Positions 44,887 to 55,256 of a stretch of 64,000 nucleotides of DNA are shown piece after piece. The DNA comes from Epiperipatus broadwayi (lineage: Eukaryota; Onychophora; Udeonychophora; Euonychophora; Peripatidae). The translations under genes were made by a program, and so were the position numbers. Every line of letters starts with the position of its first letter. The first letter of the stretch is position 1. The stretch is taken from assembly GCA_028023455.1 (NCBI GenBank), contig JAQFVV010006199.1, positions 4,540,972 to 4,604,971 of the forward strand, read 5' to 3'. The notes under the pieces are model-generated. The model made no database searches, was not told the origin of the DNA, and saw only the letters and a program-made list of their open reading frames with translations.

Positions 44887-47550
44887 ATTAAATTACATAA
44901 ATATTTTATTTATACTGAATATTTTAATGTTTAATTTGTTGCTTTGAAATATTGATATTTAAAACTAATTGTTAATAAAGCTGTTACTAGAACCACATCT
45001 TCTTTAGAAAACAAAATAATTTTCTAATTTAAAAGTAGTTAAAAGTCACATCTTATCAGTTCAATTTGTCAGAAATTGCATTTTTTCATAATTTACGTTT
45101 AATTAACATTAACATTTAGAAAAATATATATATATATCTTCCCAGTATTACTTTGCTTAAATATACATATAAATAAGCAGTAACTGTACAGGATTATCAA
45201 AGTCCAAAGTGAATTTGGGATTTTTCACATATCCAAAGAAATTTCAAATAAATCCAAAAAATTTTTAATGGCTATTTTTATATAGAAAAGAAAAATGTTT
45301 CAAATGTGTCAATCATATAAATTATTATATTTTTCCCATAAAGAAAAAATACAAAGTATAATTTTGCTTCATTTGATGGTCAGTATTTTTTTCCTATTTA
45401 TATATAGTTTAAAAACTCTTTATCAATCATCTTGAAAATATTGTATTTTTTTAAAAAATGAACACAAATATGATGAGTCAATGTACTTCAAACACTTCTG
45501 TGCTTTTTATCAAGTGATATTTCTGGATAGCAAAATTTATAATTTCACAGTTCACCAAAATAATTAAATGTTTAATAAATAATAATCAGATTAAATCCAA
45601 AATGAGTCTGGAGAATAACTTTATATAGATGAAATATTATAGAATATTGAATAGTTTAGATAATTTTGGGAAGCACACATTTTTGTAAGAGGTAAATAGC
45701 TTCATCACTGGTAATATTTAATGGCTTATGTTGTTAACTAAAAATTTAATTTACTGATTCAGCTTTCAGATTAACTGGATCAATATTTTTTCTGGTAGTA
45801 ATCCTGGTTGGAAGTTTGAATTTTTTAAAATAATAATATAAACCTAAGCTGATCAAATTAGTGATGTGAGATTTGGATCATTTAAATAACAATTATGTTT
45901 AGGTTTTATGAATGTTATATGCTTAAGCATACTAGATAATCAATCAACTAATATGAAGTACTTATTGATCATAAATATAATGAGGTATAAATGTATTTAT
46001 TAGCTTTATGATTTATCATATCAGTTATATAGATGAAGTGCATCTAGAATCTATAGTAATCTAATAACCCAATAAATATAATATGAGATTTTCACTTTTA
46101 TTATTTAATAAAGAATTTTACTTTGCATTAATATTTATCAATCATTAAATAATCTAGGAATTGATTCATCTTATATTTTTATAAAAAGAGTGTTCTTAGA
46201 AAGTATAAATTCAAGGAGTATTCTGTTGCTGATTAGTAGTATTCATTGTAGTAATGAATTTATTTATTGCTGAATTAATTATATGCTTGTCTATTTTTTA
46301 AACTTGATCCACTTAAAAGTTATTTGCAAAACATATTTGTTGCACATTTAAACTTCTAATATATTGAGTAGCAGAATATTATCATGATATTTTTGCTATT
46401 ATTCATTATTAACTTTTTTACTTATTATTTATATTATGCTTTTATATTTTAAGTTCTATTATAAGAATGAAAGTGATATGATTGTCTCTGGAAGAGTTAA
46501 AATATCCATAATGTATGAATATATTGATCTAGAATCATTTAATAAACTTAAAGATCATTTTCAGAATGATCTCATACAACCAAAGTGATTAAATCTAATA
46601 TACTTAATACAATCACTTGCATTTGAAGTTGATTGAAATAAGAGAAAGAGAAGTACAAATATACTTGACAAATAAGAATATAGAAATTAGTTATTTGGTC
46701 ATGACTTTTTCACTACATTTCTTATGAACATCATGAATTAGTTATTATGTTGTAAGACAAATTTAGCACCAGCTTCCATTTGATTTGATATTTTTCAGTT
46801 GATTAATCTTTTGTTGTAAGCTTTTAGCATTGAAGTTTGATGTCACAATTTTTTATCTGTTATGAAAAATGATTATTTTGTCACATAATATATATTTTTA
46901 ATTTTATTTGGCAAAATGTTTTTAATGTCCATGACAGAAATAGTTTCTATTATTTTCCTCTTATAAAATATTTACTTCTTCTTAGATACAGCTGAGTATA
47001 CTTTTGGTGCAGTTCACCAGAGTCATAACTCTCTCTGATTGGTTAGATGTGCTGCTTTATTAATATTGAGAAATCATTATGTATGCATGATTATTTAAAT
47101 TAGATTTTTACATATTCCATTTGTTTGAAAGTTGAATGCTGCTTTCTTTCTTCATTATCGTTGTTGTTTTTTGTTTGTTTGTTTAGTAATTGAGTTTATG
47201 AAGTTAATATAATTGTAGTTTTCATCTGGTCTCTAATCAGTCAATTTGTACTTTAACAAAAAAATTATATAATTACTGATTAATTAATATTTTCAGTTAT
47301 GCTAAATAAGAAGAAAGCAGGTTCCAGATTTTAATTAACTATTGTCCACAAAATTCCTTGAATTTTATCAAAGGTTTAATATCATTTTTTTTTTAATTGA
47401 GAATTTAGAATTTTATTATTCATACTAATTAATTATATATATATAATATTTAAAAGATATATTTAAATATTATAATGATATTTTAAACATAGGATAATAA
47501 AAGAGTTAACGATATTTATTGAATCAGATTTTAAAGGAATTTATGATGAT
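44887..47550. other. AT-rich DNA with no recognisable gene
   Basis: About 2.7 kb of AT-rich sequence with no supportable feature. Confidence 0.55.
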
Positions 47551-47639
47551 AGAGTTTTTTAAGTGTATAGATCGAGGACACAACCAACAGGAACTGGAGG
47601 AGGAGCAGACCTCTCGACCACAATGAGACAGAGTTTTTT
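47551..47639 (-). mobile_element. Second small retroposed RNA-like insert with 10-bp duplications
   Basis: A 69-bp GC-rich insert (47561-47629) lies between two perfect copies of AGAGTTTTTT (47551-47560 and 47630-47639). On the minus strand it contains CATTGTGGTCGAGAGGTC, which matches the box A-like head of the tRNA-like insert at 12217-12296 (CATTGGTGGTCGAGAGGTC), and later GGTTGTGTCC, weakly like box B. The rest differs from the 12-kb insert and I could not draw a good cloverleaf. It may derive from a related RNA, or be a damaged copy. Confidence 0.55.
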
Positions 47640-48343
47640 GTTTGTTTTACTTTTTTGATTAAAAAAATATTATTCAATAATTTCTTTTAATTTTATTACA
47701 ATTTTTATTTTAGTAATAGTTTTTAGTATTGGTATAGAATAATTATTCTCCTTGGAATTAGTACTGTTCACATTTAGCTAATGCATAATAATTTATTATT
47801 TGGGTTTTAGATATGGTAATAGACAAGTTTATAGTTATAACATTCAGAAATACACCAGTAATAGTAAATCACTCATTTTCATTTTTTAAAATTTAATTAC
47901 TTTACTAAAATTACTTATTTTTCAAATTATTGATTTGATAGCAAAATTAATTAACAGTCTCTTAGTTGTTTTCAGTTTTATGTTATGCAAAAAAATAAAA
48001 CAAGCTTCAAAAAATATAAAATTGTGATGATTAGTGATCCATTCATGCCGATATCATTTTCAAAAGCTTAGATATCATTTTACTACTTATTCTGCTGGAA
48101 AAAAAATTGACACTTTCAGCTTTTAAGAGAAACTTTATTTCAATTTCTAGAAGTAAAAAATGATGTAATATTTTACATAAAGATTTTACAAGATTTAATC
48201 TAATAATACTATTGATGGCTACAAACATTCTGCAGTTTTCAAGAATTGAATCAATGCTTTTATTTTTACAAAAATAAAAGGAACAACAATGTTTTAATTT
48301 TATAGATAATATTTAGGCTCAATATATAAACGTATATATATAT
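47640..48343. other. AT-rich DNA with no recognisable gene
   Basis: A spacer ending in a short TA run (48332-48345) that borders the tandem-repeat block. Confidence 0.6.
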
Positions 48344-49695
48344 ATGTTCACAGATGGCGTTCTACCAAAAACACAGATCAAGCGTATGTTTTGTTTACAT
48401 AAACGTCAGAGTAGTATTCACTATCTCTAACTATAATTCCACTTTCAGATCATGATTTTAAGCTACTTGCTATCATCAGTGAAAGACAGGAATAAAGAAA
48501 TTAGATCTAAACACAAACTCTGAGCGTTTATGAAACAATTTCTATTCAGCTTGCAGCGTGAATTTTTAGACACGTAATGTCTTCAAACTCAGCTGCAAAC
48601 CAGATAGCTATAGGGTCTGATCTCAGTTCAGCATCACCACATGTAAGCCCTGCATGCTATTCATTGCAAAAGCCTCAAAGGTACATTTATAAAACAAAAT
48701 GCAAGTTAAACTGCTAACGCTGTTTTATGTCCACAGATGGCGTTCTCCAAAAACCCGTCAGCGTTGTTTGTTTCATAAACGTCAGAGTAGTATTCCTATC
48801 TCTAACTATAATTCCACTTTCAGATCATGATTTCAAGCTATTTTCTATCATCAGTGAAAGACAGGAATAAAGAAACTAGATCTAAACACAAACTCTGAGC
48901 GTTTATGAAACAATTTCTATTCAGCTTGCAGCGTGATTTTTAGACACGTAATGTCTTCAAACTCAGCATAGCAAACCAGATAGCTATGGGTCTGATCTCA
49001 GTTCAGCATCACCACTAGTGAAGCCTCTGCAATCTATATCATTGCAGAGCCTCAAAGGGACTTTATGAAAACAAAAATGCAAGTTAAAAACTGCTAATGT
49101 TTGTATTTATGTCCACAGATGGGTTCTACCAAAAACACCGATCAGCGTATGTTTTGTTTACATAACGTCAGAGTAGTTTCACTATCTCTAACTATAATTC
49201 CACTTTCAGATCATAATTTCAAGCTTTTGCTATCATCAGTGAAAGACAGGAATAAAAAACTAGTCTAAACACAAACTCTGAGCGTTTATGAACATTTCTA
49301 TTCAGCTGCAAGCGTGAATTTTAGACACTAATGTCTTCAAACTTAGCATAGCAAACCAGATAGCTTATGGGTCTGATCTCAGTTCAGCATCACCACATAG
49401 TGAAGCCTCTGCAATCTATATCATTGCAGAAAGCCTCAAAGTACATTTATGAAACAATGCAAGTTAAAACTTGCTACGCTTGTTATGTCCACAGATGGCG
49501 TTCTCAAAACTTGTCAGCGTTGTTTCATAAACTCAAGTTTCACTCTCTAACTATAATTTCACTTTCAGTCATGATTTCAAGCTTTTGCTATCATCATGAA
49601 GCGGTAAACTAGTCTAACCAAACTCTGAGTTTTGACATTTCTATTCAGTGCAATCTGATTTTTGGACACTAATGTCTTCAGCCAGCTAGCAACCA
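48344..49695 (+). repeat. Tandem repeat array, left half (3.5 eroded units)
   Basis: Successive unit starts (CAGATGG) fall at 48351, 48734, 49116 and 49492, giving spacings of 383, 382 and 376 bp. The same unit in the right-hand array is 401-405 bp and in the opposite orientation. The left units differ from the right ones mostly by scattered one- to few-base losses, and these become denser toward 49695. Apparent short frames in this array are not genes. Confidence 0.85.
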
Positions 49696-49701
49696 GTAGC
49701 G

Positions 49702-49796
49702 GTCGAGTTTGTGTTTAGTCTAGTTTCTTTTTCCTGTCTTTCACTGATGTGCAAATAGCTGAACGTCTAAAGTGTTATAGTTAGGTAGTCTCCTGA
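49702..49796 (-). repeat. Partial tandem-repeat unit beside the RTE 3' end
   Basis: This is a degraded piece of the repeat unit in the same orientation as the right-hand array, beginning GAGTTTGTGTTTAGTCTAGT and running to the point where the LINE inserted. The orientation flips between 49695 and 49702. Several bases are missing compared with 53239-53355. Confidence 0.75.
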
Positions 49797-49824
49797 CTTC
49801 TTCTTCTTCTTCTTCTTCTTCTTC
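49797..49824 (-). repeat. (GAA)n 3' tail of the RTE element
   Basis: About nine CTT/GAA units directly follow the end of the RTE coding remnant. Short tandem 3' tails in place of poly(A) are typical of RTE LINEs. Confidence 0.85.
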
Positions 49825-49833
49825 CCAGCTTGA

Positions 49834-50816
49834 TTAATCCCACCAAGTGGGGTGCTGGTGCAGATCAATCTTCTCCAGGCTACTCGATCTAAAGTCATTT
49901 CCTCCGTAGTGACATCTCCTGCAAGTCCTTTCTCCTCGATCAATCCATCTGATCTTAGGTCTACCCCTGGGTCTTCCGGTGTTCCATCTCCAAATCTTCC
50001 TTCCAATGTAATTTTCTTCTCTTCTCTTCAGCCAAACCACCTCAACCTTGTTCTTTCATTTTTCACTGATCATTCTCACTCTCATATTTTCTCAATTACT
50101 TCATTTTTCACTTTGTCCTTTCTAGTGAGCCCAGGCAAACCTAAGCATTCTCATTTCTGTTCACTTGCTTGTCTTCTTTTTCTTAGTGATTGGCCATGTT
50201 TCTGCACCTACATCAGTGCCGGACGCCCACAGTTTTATATCTTTTCCTTTCAACCTTGCCCTATTCTCCTATCGCAGTTCCCAGAGCCCTTCTCCAATTA
50301 TTCCAACCAGCTTGAGTTCTCCCAACAACTTCTCCATCCAGTTCCATCTTTATTCATCAGGCCGAGATATTTAAATTTTTCAGCCTCGGCAACTTCTTTC
50401 CCCTAACAAATGCTTCCTCCATCATTCCACAGAAAAGCACTTCAGTTTTATTTCTGCTAATTCTCATTCCCCTTCCTCCAGTGCTTCCTCCACTCTTCTA
50501 TCCTATCCTGAGCTTCCTTGATGTTTGAGTTGCAATCACTATATCATCGGCATACATCATGTTCCAGGGTGCTCCCTACGAATATCCTCTGTTAGGACAT
50601 CAATAACAATATTAAATAGTAGGGGACTCAGGGCTGTCCCTGATGCACACCCACTTTCACTTGAAATGAGTCTGTTTCTCCTAAACTACATCTCACACTG
50701 GTTTGACAGCCTTGATACATATCTTGAATCAGACGAATGTATTTTCCTGAACCAGCTTTCCTTAGGCATCTCCAAAGTTCATCTCTAGGTACTCTATCAA
50801 ATGTTTTCCAAATCAA
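49834..50816 (-). pseudogene. RTE reverse transcriptase and C-terminal remnant
   Basis: Minus-strand segments give, in order, FDRVPRDELWRCLRKAGSG (RT motif A region), FQVKVGVHQGQP, the catalytic MYADDIVIATQ (start about 50557), and a C-terminal basic block with GRPRGRPKIRWIDRGE and LEKIDLHQHPTWWD. Motif order and spacing match RTE polyproteins. The segments lie in different frames, so the coding sequence is broken at several points. Confidence 0.8.
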
Positions 50817-52227
50817 TGAATATTAGAACAATTTCTTGGTTGACTTCTCTATGTTTTTCTATAAGTTCGCAGTGCAAAAATTGCATCGTGGTTCCTCTAC
50901 TGGCATAAAACCAAACTGTTCTTCACTGATGTCTATTTCCTGCCGTAGCCTATTTGCTATTATTCTCTCCCATATTTTCATTGTGTGGCTCATCAGCTTT
51001 ATTCCTCGATAATTACTACATTCTAGAATATCTCCCTTATTCTTATAGATTGGAAAAAATGTCTCCTCCTTCTCTGCTTTCTCCTGATCATGATGTTATT
51101 AAAAGTTGGTCAGAAAGGTGTTCCTCTTCTCCCATTACCTTCCATACCTCTACAGGGTGTTATCTGGCCCACCGTTTCCCCATTTCTTCTTCTGACTGCT
51201 TTCTAACTTCTTCCCTACTATCTTTAAAGCGGCCCTTTGGGTCCCAATCCCTTGTCAATCAAGTTTTCTTCATTTAGTAGGTGCTCTAATATGTCCTCAG
51301 CTATGATTTCATTCTTGCCCCACTTTGTTAGGTCTTTATTCTATTTGTTGGTAAGTATCTTTACCCTCTTATCTCGTTGTTTTGCATACAAAATCTTCTT
51401 AACTCCTTCTTCTTTCTCTAAACTTTCATATAAATCTGAGTATCTCAACTTGGCTTTGGCAACAGCTTTGCTTCTTTCTTTGCTATATTATATTTGACCC
51501 TACTACTTCCCTCCATCTTTGTCCCTCCTTTTTGGCTATTTTCTTTTCCAATTTTTTTCTGCTTCGCTTCCCCACAAGTCTCTTTATTCTCTTTTATCAC
51601 ACAAGTTTGGCCAAGAACTTGATCCCCAATTACACAATGTTGTTTGCAGTACTTGTCCAAAGATCTTCCCCTTCTTCTTTGTCTTCAACCTTCATCAATT
51701 CATCAACAAATTGCTTTCTGTACTCAACCTCAAGTTTCCCCATTTGGTCTTGATGATACCTCTTCTAGGTTTATTTTAATTCCTTAAGATTGCTGACATA
51801 GTAAAAGTCTGGCTGTTGACCATAGCTTCTACTGGAATAACCTTGCAATCCTGTATATCTTTTAGGCCAATTCGTCTATACATAATATAGTCAATTTGAA
51901 TTCTCTTCCCCACTCATGTAAGTTATCTTTTGATTTGGGGGTTTCTTGAAAGAAGGTGTTCAATAATGCCATATCCATTGAAACAGCAAAATCAATTATT
52001 CTATCTCCCTCTTTATTTCTTTCCCCAATTCCCTATTCCCAGTTCTTTCCAACCCACCATTTCCTGCCCCATGTCCATTCAAATCTCCACAAAGGAGCCT
52101 TATCTGTTTGTTGAATTGACCCCAAATATCATCATCTCACCCCAAAACTTATCTTTCTCATCTCATCCATCCTGACTGTGGAGCATAGCACTAATCACAG
52201 TAATCACACAACTCTCCAAGTCAATTC

Positions 52228-52530
52228 TCATTGAGATAATCCTGTCATTATACCAGTAACTTCCAATACCCTATGTTTCAAATTTGAGCTCAGTATAATT
52301 CCAACCCCATTTCTTTTAGAATCACTACCACAATAGAACAACTTGAAGCCATTTCCCAGTTCCCTTGTCTTTTGGCCTTTCCACCTTGTTTCCTGAACTG
52401 CCACAATGTCCACTTTTCTTCTTATCATCATGTCCACAAGCTCACTACTTTTCCCAGTCATGGTGCCAACATTGAGAGTACCGACAGTCAACCTGACCGA
52501 ACAACCCCTCATCCTTCCTTCACTACTCAA
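52228..52530 (-). pseudogene. RTE endonuclease domain
   Basis: An open minus-strand segment covers the N-terminal apurinic-type endonuclease, with GTLNV (start block), VQETRW (catalytic glutamate block) and NGVGIILSS. These match the proteins often annotated as craniofacial development protein 2-like. The open frame reaches 52701 only because it runs back through the repeat unit upstream, which is not part of the protein. It ends early at 52228 relative to the family, so it is truncated by a frameshift or stop. Confidence 0.8.
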
Positions 52531-52540
52531 CCTCCTTTTC

Positions 52541-53465
52541 CTACTCTGATGTTTATGTAAACAAAACATACGCTTGATCGGTGTTTTTGGTAGAACACCA
52601 TCTGTGGACATAAATACAAGCGTTAGCAAGTTTTTTAACTTGCATTTTTGTTTTTCATAAATGTACCTTTGAGGTCTTTCTTGCAATGATATAGATTGCA
52701 AAGGCTTCTACTATGTGGTGATGCTGAACTGAGATCAGACCCATATAGCTATCTGGTTTGCTATGCTGAGTTTGAAGACATTACGTGTCTAAAAAATTCA
52801 CGCTTGCAAGCTGAATAGAAATTGTTTCATAAACGCTCAGAGTTTGTGTTTAGATCTAGTTTCTTTATTCCTGTCTTTCACTGATGATAGCAAATAGCTT
52901 GAAATCATGATCTGAAAGTGGAATTATAGTTATAGTGAATACTACTCTGATGTTTATGTAAACAAAACATACGCTTGATCGGTGTTTTTGGTAGAACGCC
53001 ATCTGTGGATATAAATACAAGCGTTAGCAAGTTTTTTAACTTGCATTTTTGTTTTTCATAAATGTACCTTTGAGGTCTTTCTTGCAATGATATAGATTGC
53101 AGAGGCTTCTACTATGTGGTGATGCTGAACAGACATCAGATCCATATAGCTATCTGGTTTGCTATGCTGAGTTTGAAGACATTACGTGTCTAAAAAATTC
53201 ACGCTTGCAAGCTGAATAGAAATTGTTTCATAAACGCTCAGAGTTTGTGTTTAGATCTAGTTTCTTTATTCCTGTCTTTCACTGATGATAGCAAATAGCT
53301 TGAAATCATGATCTGAAAGTGGAATTATAGTTAGAGATAGTGAATACTACTCTGACGTTTATGTAAGCAAAACATATGCTTGATCGGTGTTTTTGGTAGA
53401 ACGCCATCTGTGGACATAAATACAAGCGTTAGCAAGTTTTTTAACTTGCATTTTTGTTTTTCATA
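52541..53465 (-). repeat. Tandem repeat array, right half (2.2 intact units)
   Basis: The site CTACTCTGA recurs at 52541, 52942 and 53347, giving units of about 401 and 405 bp. Adjacent units are nearly identical. A (TA)n run borders the outer edge near 53464-53475, as at the outer edge of the left half (48332-48345). The unit has no meaningful open frame. It may be a small satellite or a tandemly repeated non-autonomous element. Confidence 0.85.
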
Positions 53466-53639
53466 TATATATATATGGTTAATGCACACCCAGCAGTGTT
53501 AGAACTGGAATGTAAGAATTGAAAATGAAATTATGTTCATTTATTTCCAAAATCTTATATAATCATCGTTTTATCAGTGTCTTTTTTGGTATTGTGATAG
53601 TACCCAATTATTTTTGTGTTTAATTTTATATATAACAAT

Positions 53640-53960
53640 AAAAATTATAAATATAATGGTAATTAACTATTATATGCAGTCTTTCAATCTGCAGAAGTAG
53701 TTTCCTTGATCCTCTTCAACTGCTGTTAAATTCAAAAAAACGTAACAGAGGCAAATATCATTAACTTAAATCCCATGAAATATGAATTCTAACATTAGCA
53801 ATACCAAAAAAATCATTAATACTTTTACTTTTCACATACTTGTATAACAATTCATGTTCCTTTAATCTTTTCTCAGTACCGCACCTTGATTCACCTATAT
53901 ATGATAACATACGTCCACAAAAAAAAAGTTATAAATTAATAATCAAACCATGCAAAAAAG
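53640..53960 (-). mobile_element. Penelope-like element fragment (GIY-YIG part), minus strand
   Basis: The minus strand near 53820-53950 encodes FCGRMLSYIGESRCGTEKR followed by LKEHELLYKYVKSK. The YIG of a GIY-YIG nuclease followed by RLKEH is characteristic of the C-terminal endonuclease of Penelope-like retroelements. Beyond it, toward lower coordinates, lies the non-coding 3' end with CTTCTGCAGATTGAAAGA. It is the inverted partner of the plus-strand fragment at 53990-54800. Confidence 0.75.
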
Positions 53961-53989
53961 GGAATATATAAATTGTAAATCAAAAGTAC

Positions 53990-54800
53990 CATTTATGCAT
54001 AAGTTGGCAAATTTTAGGTCTTTTTTGTTTCATAATGAAAAATTATGTCATTATCACTGTGATAATTTTTAAAATATTGGGACATTTGCCAAGGAATTGC
54101 TTAAAATTGGTTATAATATTGAACAAATTAATAATACTTTATAACAATTTAAAAAGAGTTATATTGATTTAAAGGAGTTGAAGATTGATAAAAAATGAAT
54201 ATCTATTTTATATATTTCAAATGCTCAAGTGAAATTATTTAAGGATATATATATAAGAATGTGTTCAATGTTTCATTTTGTATTATAAATAATGTTAATA
54301 AATTATTGAATATTTCTAAAAGTATCTTTCTGGTCAAGCAAAAAAATAATGTTGTGTATCAAACTTTTTGTGGATGTATGTTATCATATATAAGTAAATC
54401 AAGATGTGGTATTGAGAAAAGATTAAAGTAAAAGGAAATGTTATACAAGCATGTGAAAAGTAAAAATAATATTGATTTTATGACTGCTTCAGTTTTCTTG
54501 GATCATGAAAGGGCATGTAAATATAAATTTAAGTTTGATCTTGAAAGTGTTAAAATTCTTCATGAAGAGAGAAACTATAATAAAAGAAAAATTAAGGAGG
54601 CAATATTAATAAATAGAAATAAAATGAATATAGTTAATAGACAAGCTGCTAACATTAAACTTCAGGATTCATGGGAATTGAGTTAATGATGTTTGCTTTT
54701 ATTATGTTTTTTGAATTTAAAGACAGTTAAAGAGGGTTAAGGAATTAACTAAAAGCACTTCTGCAGATTGAAAGATGGTATATAATAATTAGTTTTTAAT
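53990..54800 (+). mobile_element. Penelope-like element fragment (RT end and GIY-YIG), plus strand
   Basis: The plus strand encodes a degenerate RT C-terminal stretch, then VVYQTFCGCMLSYISKSRCG near 54350-54410, where the YIG is changed to YIS, then an open stretch (54438-54686) with FDLESVKILHEERNYNKRK and IKEAILINRN, matching the end of the GIY-YIG domain. Stops interrupt it. The 3' non-coding part with CTTCTGCAGATTGAAAGA (54755-54772) matches the inverted copy at 53680-53697. Head-to-head partial copies are common for Penelope elements. Confidence 0.75.
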
Positions 54801-55256
54801 TAATAGACATTTTATTTGCATTAAATTTTATATAGATTCAGCAAGTTTTATCTTCAACTCTACTGTTTTTATATAATATTTTTGTCAAAAATTCAGAATC
54901 AAGTATTCAAAATTTCAAATTTACCTACACATATTTCTACCATATTAAATTCAATACAATTTTATTTTAACTTTCATTGATTATTACAATATATATAATT
55001 ATATGCATAACATAAAAATACGTTTAATGTAATTATTTCTTCCAAAATAAAAACAGCACACTGTACATTATTGACAAATTTAATTATACAGTGGAACCAC
55101 AAACTATGCAATGTTTTGTTCCAAGACCCTTTTGCATTTAATGTATATAACTCATATAGTTCATGATTTGTTTATTAACAGTGATTAGAATAGTATACCT
55201 AATGGTTATTGATCGCAAATATACAGTACTTTTCCAACACACATATATATATATAT
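54801..55256. other. AT-rich DNA with no recognisable gene
   Basis: A spacer ending in a short TA run that borders the candidate solo LTR. Confidence 0.55.

Larger units (their letters stand above)
49797..52540 (-). mobile_element. RTE-clade LINE (CFDP2-like), inserted in the tandem repeat
   Basis: A minus-strand LINE of about 2.7 kb. It has an endonuclease (VGTLNVGTMTGKSSELVDMM and VAVQETRWKG, about 52310-52520), RT with DRVPRDELW (50770-50810), VGVHQGQP, MYADD (50543-50557), and the C-terminal GRPRGRPKIRW and HPTWWD (49840-49990). It ends in a (GAA)n tail (49797-49824 as CTT). The element interrupts the repeat unit at CTACTCTGA: the right side keeps CTACTCTGA (52541-52549), and the left flank has the degraded GTCTCCTGA (49788-49796), consistent with a target-site duplication. 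Frameshifts disrupt the single polyprotein. Confidence 0.85.

Noticed and set aside
49600-49800. Simple foldback-read artefact at the inversion in the tandem repeat
   Set aside because: Sequence on the two sides of the junction is not an immediate mirror image, so a plain foldback chimera does not fit, although local low accuracy still may.
49852-51779. Several plus-strand frames of 60-184 codons, Ser/Phe/Leu-rich
   Set aside because: They are antisense shadows of the minus-strand RTE element, whose RT and endonuclease motifs are clear on the other strand.
52530-52701. Upstream extension of the RTE endonuclease frame
   Set aside because: This part translates the tandem repeat unit, which also occurs without any LINE next to it; the same peptide appears at 52905-53087.
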